Below, one piece after another: positions 26,759 through 38,191 of a stretch of DNA of 64,000 nucleotides (position 1 is the stretch's first letter; every line of letters begins with the position of its first letter). Position numbers and translations under genes: made by a program. Under the pieces are notes generated by a model. The model did not search any database. It worked only from the letters and a program-made list of their open reading frames with translations, and had not been told where the DNA came from. The stretch is from positions 18,883 through 82,882 of the forward strand of contig JAAHFP010000018.1 in NCBI GenBank assembly GCA_010672925.1, written 5' to 3'. This DNA is from Symploca sp. SIO1C2. Lineage in GTDB: Bacteria > Cyanobacteriota > Cyanobacteriia > Cyanobacteriales > Coleofasciculaceae.

Positions 26759-26768
26759 TGCAAGGGCA

Positions 26769-27878
26769 TTAAAACGTTAAAACAGAGCGAATAGACTCCC
26801 CTTTGTGCATCAAATCGAAGGCATCGTTAACTTGTTCGATGGGCATCACCTCAGTAATAAGGTCATCAATATTAATCTTGCCTTCCATGTACCAATCAAC
26901 TATTTTGGGCACATCGGTGCGGCCTCTAGCACCACCAAAGGCTGTACCCCTCCAAACACGTCCAGTAACTAGCTGGAAAGGTCGAGTATTAATTTCTTCC
27001 CCAGCACCTGCCACACCGATAATAATCGATTCACCCCAACCTTTATGGCAACATTCCAAAGCTTGGCGCATGAGCTTGACATTACCTACACACTCAAAGC
27101 TGTAATCAGCTCCACCTTTAGTTAATTCCACCAGGTAAGGGACTAAATCTCCCTCTAATTCCTGGGGGTTAACAAAATCAGTCATGCCGAATTTTTCAGC
27201 AATCTCTCGTTTGGCTGGATTGATATCCACTCCCACAATTTGGCTAGCACCAACCATCCGTGCCCCTTGGATAACATTAAGGCCAATGCCTCCAAGCCCA
27301 AACACAACTATTCTCGCTCCTGGTTGTACTTTGGCGGTATTGATCACTGCACCAATGCCAGTGGTCACACCGCAACCAATGTAGCAAACCTTATCAAAAG
27401 GGGCATCTTCTCTAATTTTGGCAACAGCGATTTCCGGTAATACTGTGTAGTTAGCAAAGGTGGATGTTCCCATATAGTGATGCAGCATTTGACTATTGAG
27501 GGAAAAGCGACTGGTACCATCGGGCATCACACCGCGCCCTTGGGTTGCACGAATTGCCTGACAGAGATTAGTTTTGCCACTTAAGCAGTATTCACACTGA
27601 CGACATTCGGGGGTGTAGAGGGGAATCACATGATCCCCTGGTTTGACGCTGGTAACCCCTGAACCCACTTCCACTACCACACCTGCGCCTTCATGACCCA
27701 GGATAGCTGGGAACAGCCCTTCGGGATCAGCACCGGAGAGAGTATAAGCATCGGTGTGGCAAACTCCGGTTGCTTTAATTTCAACCATTACTTCACCAGC
27801 TTTTGGTCCCTCTAGTTGCACTTTTTCGATGCTTAATGGCTTACCTGCTTCAAAAGCGACTGCTGCTGTAACCTCCAC
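26769..27878 (-). CDS. frmA: Glutathione-dependent formaldehyde dehydrogenase (class III alcohol dehydrogenase)
   Basis: 369 residues, normal for the family. Catalytic zinc ligands: Cys in [10 protein letters not shown], His-Glu in LGHEGAGVV, and a later Cys in [14 protein letters not shown]. Structural zinc: [18 protein letters not shown] site: [11 protein letters not shown] and [16 protein letters not shown]. It oxidises S-hydroxymethylglutathione to S-formylglutathione and usually also reduces S-nitrosoglutathione. The GTG start at 27878 is preceded by AGGAGAG at good distance, deciding the start. No S-formylglutathione hydrolase gene is adjacent. Confidence 0.95.
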   Translation of the reverse strand: MEVTAAVAFEAGKPLSIEKVQLEGPKAGEVMVEIKATGVCHTDAYTLSGADPEGLFPAILGHEGAGVVVEVGSGVTSVKPGDHVIPLYTPECRQCEYCLSGKTNLCQAIRATQGRGVMPDGTSRFSLNSQMLHHYMGTSTFANYTVLPEIAVAKIREDAPFDKVCYIGCGVTTGIGAVINTAKVQPGARIVVFGLGGIGLNVIQGARMVGASQIVGVDINPAKREIAEKFGMTDFVNPQELEGDLVPYLVELTKGGADYSFECVGNVKLMRQALECCHKGWGESIIIGVAGAGEEINTRPFQLVTGRVWRGTAFGGARGRTDVPKIVDWYMEGKINIDDLITEVMPIEQVNDAFDLMHKGESIRSVLTF

Positions 27879-27944
27879 TCATTCTCTCCTGTTTGATTTT
27901 CTTGGCTCTTGGGTATTAGGTTTTAGGTTTGATTCAAAGAAGCG

Positions 27945-28463
27945 TTACGGCTGATCACTACGAGGTGTCTTGAACACTGGTTTGGGATTAAAAGGAGTAG
28001 TAGCGGGTGCAACAGGACTTGTAGGAGCTTCTGAGTCAGAAACGATATAGGTGGATTCTACCTGCTGCTGAGCTCTCGGCAGTGCAACAAAACGTCCCTC
28101 GTCAATAAAATAGGTAATCGTTTCACCTCGCATACTATTGCCGCCTTGCTGTAAAACGTAAACATTCCCTGTCAAAACGATCCGGTTCTCGCGGCTGAAA
28201 TATTGAGCCTGGGCAGAAGTTGCCTGAAGCTGTCTAGCTGGGTAGTTAATTTGCACATTTCCAGTAGCAGTAACAACACCAGTGTCTCTGTTTGCTTCCT
28301 GGCGATCAGAGCGTAGAATTAGAGCACGTCCATCACCGGTTTGTGCTTCGGCATTTTGCAGGTGATCCAAAAAAGCGATCGCTCCCACCAAAGTAGCTGT
28401 CAGCATTAAAACTGAACCCAAGCGTTGCCTTAAATTGGTAGTGATTTTTAGAGAGGGTTTCAT
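27945..28463 (-). CDS. LptA/OstA-like periplasmic protein
   Basis: 172 residues. A hydrophobic N-terminal segment (about 15-40, ending in NAEAQ) is a likely signal peptide or anchor. The OstA/LptA jellyroll repeats are recognisable: ILRSDRQEANRDTGVVTATGNVQINYPARQLQATSAQAQYF and RENRIVLTGNVYVLQQGGNSMRGETITYF. LptA carries lipopolysaccharide across the periplasm. In many cyanobacteria the lptB ATPase gene follows; here the neighbour downstream is frmA instead. A Pro/Thr-rich C-terminal tail is probably disordered. Confidence 0.8.
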   Translation of the reverse strand: MKPSLKITTNLRQRLGSVLMLTATLVGAIAFLDHLQNAEAQTGDGRALILRSDRQEANRDTGVVTATGNVQINYPARQLQATSAQAQYFSRENRIVLTGNVYVLQQGGNSMRGETITYFIDEGRFVALPRAQQQVESTYIVSDSEAPTSPVAPATTPFNPKPVFKTPRSDQP

Positions 28464-28723
28464 TGGCGGTGTAGAGTAGTGAGGAACTTGAATAACTTGT
28501 GGAATGCTTCTTCTATGGATATTTTACAGAAATATAGCAAGAAAGCTTGAAAGTTCTACGAGCGCGTGGAATCCACCGTTATGGCAGCAAGAACTACACC
28601 TCATCTTGACGCACAGGCACTGCGGGAAGTTTCTGTGTTGGTTGTTTGTTGTTGGTCTTTTGTTGTTTGTTGTTGGTCTTTTGTTGTTTGTGAGCTGTGA
28701 CCAATAACCAATGACCAAATGAT
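28464..28723. repeat. Spacer with GTTGTTTGTTGTTGGTCTTTT array
   Basis: A tandem array of TTGTTGTTTGTTGTTGGTCT-like units at about 28640-28700 precedes the stop of the next minus-strand gene. No gene is seen. Confidence 0.5.
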
Positions 28724-29089
28724 CTATTCCCCTAGGGGAACTTCTAAATTCACCCTTTGAGTTTGATTAACGTCTCCGGATGGTTTGAATAATTCGTATT
28801 CGTCTTGAAAATCAATGGGATTGCCATAAATCAGATTTACTCCCCTGACTGGTTGAAAGACATCTGAGAGAGTTTGATACTCTGGAGAGCCATTATCTGA
28901 TGAGGATTCGGACTTTTTCCCAAAGAACTCCTCTGCTGAGCGACCCTCAACGGTGGTGAGGGATTCACCAGAGAGAGTAATTGAGCCAGTATTTTGCCCA
29001 GGCGGTAGCTGTGACTGTGCTTGGGCAACGGGTGCTATGGTTGTAGCTGCTGCTCCAATTCCTAAGACTATTAATGTTTTACGTAACAT
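28724..29089 (-). CDS. Small secreted protein of unknown function
   Basis: 121 residues. The first 25 residues form a clear signal peptide (MLRKTLIVLGIGAAATTIAPVAQA, cleavage after AQA). The mature part is small, acidic and Ser/Gly/Asp-rich, with SITLSGESLTTVEGRSAEEFF and LIYGNPIDFQDEYELF. I do not recognise a family. A GGAGAAAAAG-type ribosome-binding site precedes the ATG. It lies upstream of the LptA-like gene on the same strand with a 260-bp repeat-filled gap, so a shared transcript is uncertain. Confidence 0.65.
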   Translation of the reverse strand: MLRKTLIVLGIGAAATTIAPVAQAQSQLPPGQNTGSITLSGESLTTVEGRSAEEFFGKKSESSSDNGSPEYQTLSDVFQPVRGVNLIYGNPIDFQDEYELFKPSGDVNQTQRVNLEVPLGE

Positions 29090-29684
29090 TCTTTTTCTCC
29101 TAGGTTTTAACTATTTTTAAAGTTTTTGACTTATGTCAGCCAAATTAAACTTAGATTATTCAAGAGCTCCAATAGTTACGCTATAAGCCCCATGCTACCG
29201 TGTCTTAATCTGGGCTTTTGGAGACATCTTACTGTTGATTTTATGGAGTATGACTGATAACTAACAGTTAATTTTCTGTAATTATACACTATTTTTTAGT
29301 CTGTCATTGGTAAGACTTTTGCAGCTTTGTCTATCATCCCTTAACCCACCCCTAGCTCCCAAGTGGGGAACCGGAGTCTCCCCTCCTGGGAGGATACCAC
29401 TGGCGAATGGGGGGTCATACCAAGGGCGGATTAGGTCATTCAATCAGCTGGCCATGTCTAGGCTTAAGGCGATTTTCAAAAATAATTGTACCCGGAATTT
29501 GGTGCGTTACGCTGCGCTAACACACCCTACTGCCGTGACCCAGCTAAAATGGTTCATTAGAAAGTAGAAAGCTGAGGGAGCTGAGGGAGCTGAGGGAGCT
29601 GAGGGAGCTGAGGGAGAAAAATCTATTGCACAGTTTTAGGTGGGTCACGCCACTACGATAGGTACATTTTTTCCTAGAAATCAC
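29090..29684. repeat. Gene-free spacer with GAGCTGAGG array
   Basis: No gene is seen. A five-unit array of the 9-mer GAGCTGAGG lies at 29570-29616, and a sequence ACCCACCCCTAGCTCCC...CCCTCCTGGGAGG (about 29343-29393) resembles part of the family 1 copy B interior. The remainder is A/T-rich leader for the secreted protein. Confidence 0.5.
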
Positions 29685-30818
29685 CTAAGAAGGCTCGATT
29701 AAATTCTCCGCTCCTTCAACAACTTTCGCCGATTCAATTACATCACCCAATTTGATCTCCCTTAATAATTCTTTATTTTCTACCACATAACCAAAGACAG
29801 TGTAACGTCCATCCATCAGGTTAATGCCTGCAGGAGTTAGTTCTGCTTCAAATAAGAAAAAGAAAAACTGGGAAGAAGCACCATTAGGGTCGCTTTCTGG
29901 ACGAGCCATAGCAAGGGTTCCATAGGCAGAGAAGGGCAGTACTGGTTCCTCACGGTACAAACCCGCTTCTTCTAGAGTCATGCCATACACCGGCTCTGAG
30001 TCGCCTTTAAGTAAAATTTCTAAAGGAACTGCACGATATTCGTCAGTCGTTGGGTCAATGAAACCTGCTTCCGGTCCTGGTGGGTCACCTGCTTGTAATA
30101 CATAAAATTCTTCAGCACGGTTGAACTTAATACCATCATAAAATCCCCGTTGGACTAGATCAACAAAGTTACCGGCAGTAACAGGAGCACTATAGCCATC
30201 AACGACAAGAGTTAAGTTACCTTTGTTGGTAGTCAATTCCACGGTGGCACGACCCTTAAGTTGGGGTAAATTGCTGTATTCCTCTGGTACTTCAAAGGGA
30301 AACCCAGCTACCATCAACTGTTCGAGTTCACCAACTTCTTCAAGAAATTGATGCTGCTCCTTCGAGATGCTTTCCTTATCCTTAGCTTCAATTGCTGCTC
30401 GGATTGTAGTAATACCCTCCCGCATTTGCGCAATCAAGGCTTCTGCTTGGGATTGCTTATCCTCTGGGATGGCAGCAAGAAGCTTTTCTGGAGCACTCAA
30501 TCTTCTAGAAGCTTGAGCAACATCTCGGCTAACTCCAGTCCAACGCTTACGTCGTAGCTGGATAGGGATATCTTCCATACTTGCTTGAATATCCCTGATT
30601 TCTTTGTTATCTATTGGTAGGGCGTACCGCAACAAAGCCTTACCATCTGTAATTGCATTACCCCCCGGTAATCGACTATCGCGAACCGGTTGGTCATTGC
30701 CAAAGTTCCACCAAGCTCCACTAAGTCCTAGTGAAAGGCTAACCAAGAGCAGCGCTAAAACGCTTGTTTGAGCCAAACGTTTGCACCAATCTAGTAAAGA
30801 AATTTGTAAAGAGCGCAT
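29685..30818 (-). CDS. Lumenal peptidyl-prolyl isomerase, TLP40/CYP38-like
   Basis: 377 residues. An N-terminal hydrophobic segment (about 12-36) serves as an export signal. Residues about 55-180 are a PsbQ-like helical region (DIQASMEDIPIQLRRKRW, EKLLAAIPEDKQSQAEALIAQM), and residues about 195-370 a cyclophilin fold (VELTTNKGNLTLVVDGYSAPVTAGNFVDLVQRGFYDGIKFNR, YGTLAMARPESDPNGASSQFFFFL). Plant CYP38/TLP40 assists photosystem II assembly in the thylakoid lumen; the cyanobacterial orthologue is assumed to do likewise. It diverges from efp. Confidence 0.9.
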   Translation of the reverse strand: MRSLQISLLDWCKRLAQTSVLALLLVSLSLGLSGAWWNFGNDQPVRDSRLPGGNAITDGKALLRYALPIDNKEIRDIQASMEDIPIQLRRKRWTGVSRDVAQASRRLSAPEKLLAAIPEDKQSQAEALIAQMREGITTIRAAIEAKDKESISKEQHQFLEEVGELEQLMVAGFPFEVPEEYSNLPQLKGRATVELTTNKGNLTLVVDGYSAPVTAGNFVDLVQRGFYDGIKFNRAEEFYVLQAGDPPGPEAGFIDPTTDEYRAVPLEILLKGDSEPVYGMTLEEAGLYREEPVLPFSAYGTLAMARPESDPNGASSQFFFFLFEAELTPAGINLMDGRYTVFGYVVENKELLREIKLGDVIESAKVVEGAENLIEPS

Positions 30819-31110
30819 AAATATATCACTAACGGCTTAGCAGTAATAGGTTGAGGCTTATCCACAGCCCAAAAATTCCCTTTCCCATCTTGCCATGAAG
30901 AGTTCCCTAGTAGAAGTTTTTCTTAAGAGCAGCCCCACGGGCGGCACGCCACCCCCTACAAATGAAATAAACAAGCCAAATCATCTTCCCTCCTGCCTCC
31001 TGCCTTGGTGCCTCCTGTTCTCCTCTTTGTTAACTTTTCAACCTACAACCCTTGAGTACCTCAACAAAGTAAAATAAGATGCCAATTGTTCTGCCCTTTG
31101 CAACAGGTTC

Positions 31111-31668
31111 ATGATTTCTAGTAACGACTTTCGCACCGGTGTCACCATTGAATTAGATGGGGCTGTTTGGCGGGTAACGGAGTTTCTCCACGTCAAACCA
31201 GGAAAGGGCTCTGCGTTTGTACGCACCAAACTCAAAAATGCACAAACTGGGAGTGTTGTCGAAAGAACTTTCCGAGCTGGAGAAACAGTGCCCCAAGCCA
31301 ACCTGGAAAAAAGCACTATGCAGCATACCTACAAAGATGGAGATATGTTCGTCTTTATGGATATGGAAACCTTTGAGGAAACTCGTCTGCTCGAATCCCA
31401 AATTGGTACTCGCGTCAAGTACCTTAATGAAGGAATGGAAGTCAATGTTTTGACTTGGAATGAGCGAGTTTTGGAAGTGGAACTGCCTAATTCCGTAGTT
31501 CTGGAAGTCATTGAGACTGATCCAGGTGTCAAAGGTGATACTGCTACTGGCGGTACCAAGCCAGCCAAGGTTTCGACCGGTGCTCAAGTGATGGTTCCTT
31601 TATTCATTTCAGTAGGAGAACGCATTAAAATTGATACCCGTAATGATTCCTACCTTGGTCGCGAATAA
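31111..31668 (+). CDS. efp: Elongation factor P
   Basis: 185 residues, standard length with three beta-barrel domains. The N-terminal [17 protein letters not shown] and the tip loop [12 protein letters not shown] (Lys32) are diagnostic; the C-terminal signature [15 protein letters not shown] is intact. EF-P relieves ribosome stalling at polyproline. No lysine-modification gene is adjacent. The efp-accB order is conserved in cyanobacteria and is kept here. Confidence 0.98.
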   Translation: MISSNDFRTGVTIELDGAVWRVTEFLHVKPGKGSAFVRTKLKNAQTGSVVERTFRAGETVPQANLEKSTMQHTYKDGDMFVFMDMETFEETRLLESQIGTRVKYLNEGMEVNVLTWNERVLEVELPNSVVLEVIETDPGVKGDTATGGTKPAKVSTGAQVMVPLFISVGERIKIDTRNDSYLGRE

Positions 31669-31883
31669 ATTGCATCAAGTAAGAAGCATGAGAGCTCTCC
31701 GGAAATTAAGTTTAACCTAGAGAGAATAAGGGTTTTAGATTCTTTTTCGGAGATATCTATCGGGTGTTGGATGTTGAGTGTTGGCTCCGGTTGAGAATTG
31801 ATTCCATACTCAATACTCAAGAGGCAATCAAGAGCATCTGAACACTTAAAGACGATTACGCAACCCCTATAAATCAATTAGTT

Positions 31884-32414
31884 GTGACCTTAGACCTTAA
31901 CCAACTCCGTGAATTGCTAACCGCGATCGCTCAAAATGATATTGCGGAACTGACTCTCAAGAGTGATGATTTTGAACTGTCAGTGCGTAAGGGTGGTTCT
32001 ACCACTGGAAGTATTAACACAAATGTCGGTAATAGCAGCACTCTAGAAGCTTCAGGATTGTTAGAAACACCGTCAGTATTGGCAATTTCAACTGCATCTG
32101 CTCCTGCACCAGAGAGTAAGCCAACGGTGATTGCCACCGAGACACCTGTTGCTCCTCCCACAGCTGATTCCAAATGGGAGGCAGTTTTATCACCCATGGT
32201 GGGCACATTTTACCATGCCCCTGCCCCCGATGAAGCACCTTTTGTGGAAGTAGGCGATCGCGTTCGTGTTGGTCAGACCCTTTGTATCATTGAAGCAATG
32301 AAGCTCATGAATGAAATTGAAGCTGAGTTATCAGGGCAAGTCATGGAAATTTTAGTCAATAATGGGGAACCAGTAGAGTATGGTCAACCATTGATGCGGA
32401 TCAACCCTGGTTGA
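31884..32414 (+). CDS. accB: Biotin carboxyl carrier protein of acetyl-CoA carboxylase
   Basis: 176 residues from GTG 31884, which matches the family N-terminus [19 protein letters not shown]. An Ala/Pro-rich linker (about 60-97) leads to the biotinyl domain (98-176) with the biotin-attachment motif EAMKLMNEI (Lys140). It carries carboxyl groups from biotin carboxylase to the carboxyltransferase in fatty-acid synthesis. It lies 215 bp after efp. Confidence 0.98.
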   Translation: MTLDLNQLRELLTAIAQNDIAELTLKSDDFELSVRKGGSTTGSINTNVGNSSTLEASGLLETPSVLAISTASAPAPESKPTVIATETPVAPPTADSKWEAVLSPMVGTFYHAPAPDEAPFVEVGDRVRVGQTLCIIEAMKLMNEIEAELSGQVMEILVNNGEPVEYGQPLMRINPG

Positions 32415-32525
32415 AAAACAGGAGATGTACTCTCTTGTTTCTCATAAACTCCTTAATGATTATTTTGTTAATAACCATAGAGTAAAAATAGCTGCTACAA
32501 TTTTGGGATCACTTAATTCTGGGTC

Positions 32526-32885
32526 ATGCCAATGCAAATAGCAAACCCTGTATCACAAGAGGTCGTACAACAAGTTGCTGAATATTTCAGTATCTTGAGT
32601 GAACCAATGCGCCTGCGAATTTTAAATTTGCTAAGGGAAGGCGAAAAATGTGTACAAGAGTTGGTAGAAGCAACAGCAACTAGTCAGGCGAATGTCTCTA
32701 AGCACCTGAAAGTGATGCTACAAGCAGGTATCCTCAGCCGCCGCTCTGAAGGAACATCTGCCTACTACAAGGTAGAAGATGAGCTCATTTTTCAGCTGTG
32801 TAATTTGGTTTGCGATCGCCTTGCTACTAGAATCGAGCAACAGGCTCAACATTTCCGAGAATTTAGCTTGGCTAGCAAGGATTGA
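32526..32885 (+). CDS. ArsR-family transcriptional regulator
   Basis: 119 residues with a complete ArsR winged-helix: FSILSEPMRLRILNLLREGEKCVQELVEATATSQANVSKHLKVMLQAGILSRRSEGTSAYYKVED. The usual metal-binding ELCVCDL motif is replaced by EKCVQEL, so only one Cys remains there and metal sensing is doubtful. Two further Cys lie in IFQLCNLVCDRL near residues 98-103. A small hairpin (CCCCTC/GAGGGG, 32890-32911) just after the stop may end transcription. Targets are unknown. Confidence 0.85.
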   Translation: MPMQIANPVSQEVVQQVAEYFSILSEPMRLRILNLLREGEKCVQELVEATATSQANVSKHLKVMLQAGILSRRSEGTSAYYKVEDELIFQLCNLVCDRLATRIEQQAQHFREFSLASKD

Positions 32886-33275
32886 TCTTCCCCTCCGCCA
32901 AAGCTGAGGGGATTCTAGTTCACTGTCGCTACTTGTTCACTTCTGAACTCCACTTCTACCTAAACATTAGCCTCTGGGTTTCAAATACTTGCTGTATAGA
33001 GTGCTTGTGCAAGACGACACCCAAGGCTAAAACAACAGAAGAGATACTGGCAAATATACTTAGAGGAATGGGATAAACTTTTTGTTGTTGGTCTTGCCTC
33101 TCAAGAATTCCCCTAACACCTAACCTTGCTTAAGCTTCAGGTGGCAACTTTCGCGATACGTTAAAGTAGGCAAAAGGAAATCATTACCTTGATATAAGGT
33201 TTTGTTAATCTTCACTGTCTCACCCTATATTTTAATTGGGACAGTTTGCCCCAACTGTCCTCAGCAAAAAGCATT
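32886..33275. other. Spacer between the ArsR-type gene and cdsA
   Basis: A hairpin at 32890-32911 follows the ArsR gene. A 64-codon frame at 32882-33076 has no recognisable features and I do not call it. AATTTTAATTGGGACAG precedes cdsA. Confidence 0.4.
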
Positions 33276-34181
33276 ATGCCTTGGTCTCGGATTTTTAGTG
33301 GAATAATTGCGATCGCCCTAGCTTTGGGGATGATTATTATTGGTGGATGGTACTTTACCATTGGCTTCTGTGTTATTGTCTTTCTTGGTCAGTCGGAATA
33401 TTTTCAGCTGGTTACAGCAAAGGGAATTGCTCCGGCTGCTAAAACTACCCTTGTCGTCAGTCAGTTGCTGTTGATTACAGCGGCTCTTGCACCAAATCTC
33501 ACAGATGCAGTCTTCCCACTAGTCGGAACTTTTATCTGTTTCTACCTACTATTCCAACCTAAGCTGGCAACCATTGCAGATATCTCTGCCTCAATTTTAG
33601 GATTACTCTATGGTGGTTATCTGCCTAGCTATTGGGTGCGGCTGAGGGTTGGCTTGACTCAGGCTTCATCACTACCTGGTAATGCTGTTGCTGCATCCAG
33701 TGACCTACCCTTGAGCGAATACTGGCTTCACCCTTGGACTAATTTGAGTACCCTACCTTTGGCTCTGAGCGCCACTTTCCTGGCTTTTGCCTGTATTTGG
33801 GCAGCAGATATTGGTTCTTACACCTTCGGCAAGTTTTTTGGTCGTACTCGCCTTTCTCCCATCAGCCCTAAGAAGACTGTCGAAGGGGCAATTTTTGGTA
33901 TGACTGGTAGCATCTTAGTTGCAGTATTAGGGGCTTGGTATCTAGATTGGCCAATTTGGCAGCTAAGCGGCGTTATCTTGGGAACACTGGTGGGGACTTC
34001 TAGCCTCTTGGGAGATTTAACCGAGTCGATGATGAAACGGGATGCTGGGGTGAAAGATTCAGGGCAACTTATTCCTGGCCACGGTGGCATTTTAGACCGG
34101 ACAGATAGCTACGTTTTTACCGGTGCTTTAGTCTATTATTTCGTCACGCTTCTGCTGCCGCTCTTGCCACAGTCTTGGTAA
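33276..34181 (+). CDS. cdsA: Phosphatidate cytidylyltransferase
   Basis: 301 residues from ATG 33276 (MPWSRIFSGIIAIALALGMI); a TTG at 33246 would add ten untypical residues. It is an integral membrane protein with about seven to eight helices. The family signature SLLGDLTESMMKRDAGVKDSGQLIPGHGGILDRTDS is intact near the C-terminus. It makes CDP-diacylglycerol from phosphatidate and CTP for phosphatidylglycerol synthesis. Neighbours are not functionally linked. Confidence 0.95.
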   Translation: MPWSRIFSGIIAIALALGMIIIGGWYFTIGFCVIVFLGQSEYFQLVTAKGIAPAAKTTLVVSQLLLITAALAPNLTDAVFPLVGTFICFYLLFQPKLATIADISASILGLLYGGYLPSYWVRLRVGLTQASSLPGNAVAASSDLPLSEYWLHPWTNLSTLPLALSATFLAFACIWAADIGSYTFGKFFGRTRLSPISPKKTVEGAIFGMTGSILVAVLGAWYLDWPIWQLSGVILGTLVGTSSLLGDLTESMMKRDAGVKDSGQLIPGHGGILDRTDSYVFTGALVYYFVTLLLPLLPQSW

Positions 34182-36079
<1,898 letters not shown>

Positions 36080-36162
36080 CAGGCCAAATCTTGACTCCTA
36101 AAAACCGGTATCCAAAGCCGAAAGCCCAGAGCTAATGGCTGCTACTCTCCTAGTCTGCGACA

Positions 36163-37089
36163 ATGCTTCAACTGTCTAAATCTCCACCAATGAGAAAGCT
36201 GGCTTCCCAGTCGGACTCTTACGAAATCTGCCGTCAGATTACAGCTAAGTATGCCAAGACGTTTTATCTGGGCACATTGCTGATGCCAGAAGTCAAACGT
36301 CGAGCTATCTGGGCAATCTATGCTTGGTGTCGGCGAACCGATGAACTAGTCGATGGTCCCCAGTCTAGTTTAACCACCCCTGAAACTCTAGACCGGTGGG
36401 AAGAACATCTAGAATCTTTGTTTGCGGGACAACCGATGGATGACCCTGATGTAGCCTTAGTGGATACAATACAAAGCTTCCCGATGGATATTGAACCCTT
36501 TCGGGATATGATTGCTGGTCAGAGGATGGACTTGTATCGGAGGCGCTATGAGACCTTTACTCAGCTAAATCTTTACTGCTACCGGGTAGCTGGTACAGTG
36601 GGATTAATGTCCTGTGCTGTGTTAGGTCTTGAATCTTCTAGCCACACTCCCTGGAGTCAACCCCTAAATGCCAAAGATCCTACTGAAGACGCGATCGCTT
36701 TAGGTATTGCCTGTCAGTTAACCAATATCCTCCGAGATGTTGGCGAAGATGCCAAGCGAGGTAGGATCTATCTACCTTTGGAAGAACTAGCATTATTCGA
36801 CTATACAGAAACCGACTTGTTTAATGGGGTAGTTGATAGCCGTTGGCGCAAATTAATGCGTTTCCAAATTCAACGGGCACGGAAGTATTATGTGCAGGCG
36901 GAAAGAAGTATCACTGCTCTTAGTAGTGACTCCCGCTGGCCTGTTTGGGCAGCATCCATGCTCTACTATCGGATTCTGGATGCTATTGAACGTAATGATT
37001 ACGATGTCTTTAGTAAAAGGGCTTTTGTTCCCAAGACCAAGAAGCTGCTATATTTACCAGTTGCATGGCTTAGGGCACAGGTGCTTTGA
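36163..37089 (+). CDS. crtB: Phytoene synthase
   Basis: 308 residues. The two aspartate-rich motifs are present: RRTDELVDG and ILRDVGEDAKRGRIYLP. YCYRVAGTVGLMS and the N-terminal ICRQITAKYAKTFYLGTLLMP are family hallmarks. It condenses two geranylgeranyl diphosphates to phytoene, the substrate of the enzyme encoded just upstream. The ATG at 36163 fits the usual N-terminus; Met10 is possible. Confidence 0.98.
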   Translation: MLQLSKSPPMRKLASQSDSYEICRQITAKYAKTFYLGTLLMPEVKRRAIWAIYAWCRRTDELVDGPQSSLTTPETLDRWEEHLESLFAGQPMDDPDVALVDTIQSFPMDIEPFRDMIAGQRMDLYRRRYETFTQLNLYCYRVAGTVGLMSCAVLGLESSSHTPWSQPLNAKDPTEDAIALGIACQLTNILRDVGEDAKRGRIYLPLEELALFDYTETDLFNGVVDSRWRKLMRFQIQRARKYYVQAERSITALSSDSRWPVWAASMLYYRILDAIERNDYDVFSKRAFVPKTKKLLYLPVAWLRAQVL

Positions 37090-37427
37090 ATAGGTGGTAG
37101 GTTTTAGGAATAAGTAGGTTGGGTGTAGCTTTCTTCGTAACCCAACGCCAGTAATGCTAGGGGTAAAAAGCGAGCAAGATGCTTGCACTACTGGTTCGAC
37201 ACAACTAAATGCACCTACGGTAGTGCTCAAAGCACATCCCAGGATTAGCGATTAGCTACAAAGAGTGCTGAAAGCAATCGCATCGCAGGATTAATGAGCA
37301 CCTAAGTTTGAGGTAGTCGATATCAGATACTACTCAAGCCCCCATATCCCATGTATGTTTTGTATATTTTTGCGCTACAAATGATATTGATATATAGAGT
37401 ATAAAAAAGGTATAATAAATATATAGG
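37090..37427 (+). promoter_or_regulatory. Spacer with hairpin element and brnT promoter
   Basis: A TAGGTTGGG...CGTAACCCAACGCC hairpin (about 37113-37147) follows crtB. Upstream of brnT, TTGATA (37387-37392) and TATAAT (37411-37416) are separated by 18 bp, a good sigma70-type promoter ending 12 bp before the ATG. The rest shows nothing I can name. Confidence 0.6.
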
Positions 37428-37691
37428 ATGAAATTCGAGTTTGACTCTGCAAAGAGCAGCACAAACAAGGAGAAACACGGCATCGACTTCGAGGAGATTC
37501 AGGCTCTTTGGGAAGATGAGCGGTTGCTGGAAGTTCCAGCCAAGACAATAGACGAACTTCGATATGTTGTTATCGGCAAGCTAAATGGCAAGTTTTGGTC
37601 TGTTGTCATCACTTACCGAGGCGACAGTATCAGGATCATCTCGGCACGGAGGTCACGAGATAAGGAAATAGCTCTTTATGAAGGCAAGTGA
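37428..37691 (+). CDS. brnT: BrnT-family toxin
   Basis: 87 residues, normal for BrnT. The fold's start FEFDSAKSSTNKEKHGIDFEEIQALWED and the C-terminal ISARRSRDKEIALYE are diagnostic. BrnT is a RelE-like RNase. It overlaps the following antitoxin gene by 14 nt. A TATAAT promoter lies immediately upstream, leaving only about ten bases of leader, so translation may be near-leaderless. Confidence 0.9.
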   Translation: MKFEFDSAKSSTNKEKHGIDFEEIQALWEDERLLEVPAKTIDELRYVVIGKLNGKFWSVVITYRGDSIRIISARRSRDKEIALYEGK

Positions 37692-37989
37692 TTTTGACAA
37701 GAAGTTTGATGAAGGTAATGAGGACATTGTTGACGATCTCGATCTGAGTCAGGCGCGTCGTTTTAATGAGAAGCACAAGAGAGTGAATGTTGATTTCCCA
37801 ACCGCTATCGTTGAGGCTATCGATGAACTTGCGAGTTTGGTCGGGGTCACCCGGCAGTCCCTGATCAAGGTCTGGATCGCCGAAAGACTTCAGGAGGAAA
37901 AACGTCAAAAAAGTCATCTAGCTCTTGGTGCAATCAGACAATTCCAGCAGAATCGAACAGGAAAAGGAACGGGCACAGAAGATGCCTAA
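37678..37989 (+). CDS. Ribbon-helix-helix antitoxin paired with BrnT (BrnA-like)
   Basis: 103 residues. An acidic N-terminus (MKASDFDKKFDEGNEDIVDDLDLSQA) leads into a ribbon-helix-helix core, RVNVDFPTAIVEAIDELASLVGVTRQSLIKVWIAERLQEE. The acidic part probably contacts the toxin and the RHH core binds the operator. The C-terminal 20 residues are Gln/Gly/Thr-rich and look dispensable. BrnA sequences vary, so BrnA-like is inferred from the partner. Confidence 0.8.
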   Translation: MKASDFDKKFDEGNEDIVDDLDLSQARRFNEKHKRVNVDFPTAIVEAIDELASLVGVTRQSLIKVWIAERLQEEKRQKSHLALGAIRQFQQNRTGKGTGTEDA

Positions 37990-38043
37990 GATAATATTGA
38001 GTTGCTAGCAATTATGACTAGTAAATTCTGCAAAAGTATTATC

Positions 38044-38190
38044 TTATCTAGGTTTGAGGGCAATCAATTCGATGGCAAATTGTACAAAGCCTCGCTCTAA
38101 ATCTTCGTTTTTTGCTTCTATAACCAGCAAGGTTTGTTGATTTTGTAGCAGATAATCTAAAGTCCTTTCTAGTTTCCGCTTTCTTGAAAG
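38044..38190 (-). pseudogene. C-terminal remnant of a PD-(D/E)XK restriction-type protein
   Basis: Reading the minus strand in the frame ending at TAA 38044-38046 gives DLSRKRKLERTLDYLLQNQQ and then TLLVIEAKNEDLERGF up to ...ALKPR. IEAKN is the core of a PD-(D/E)XK nuclease as in HsdR-N-like proteins. The frame has no start of its own and begins in the last codons of the Uma2 gene, so only the middle of a larger gene survives. The family assignment is from motif memory. Confidence 0.5.
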
Positions 38191-38191
38191 A

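Noticed and set aside
32882..33076. 64-residue ORF after the ArsR gene
   Set aside because: No ribosome-binding site, Cys-rich random composition, no family; possibly a remnant but not supportable.
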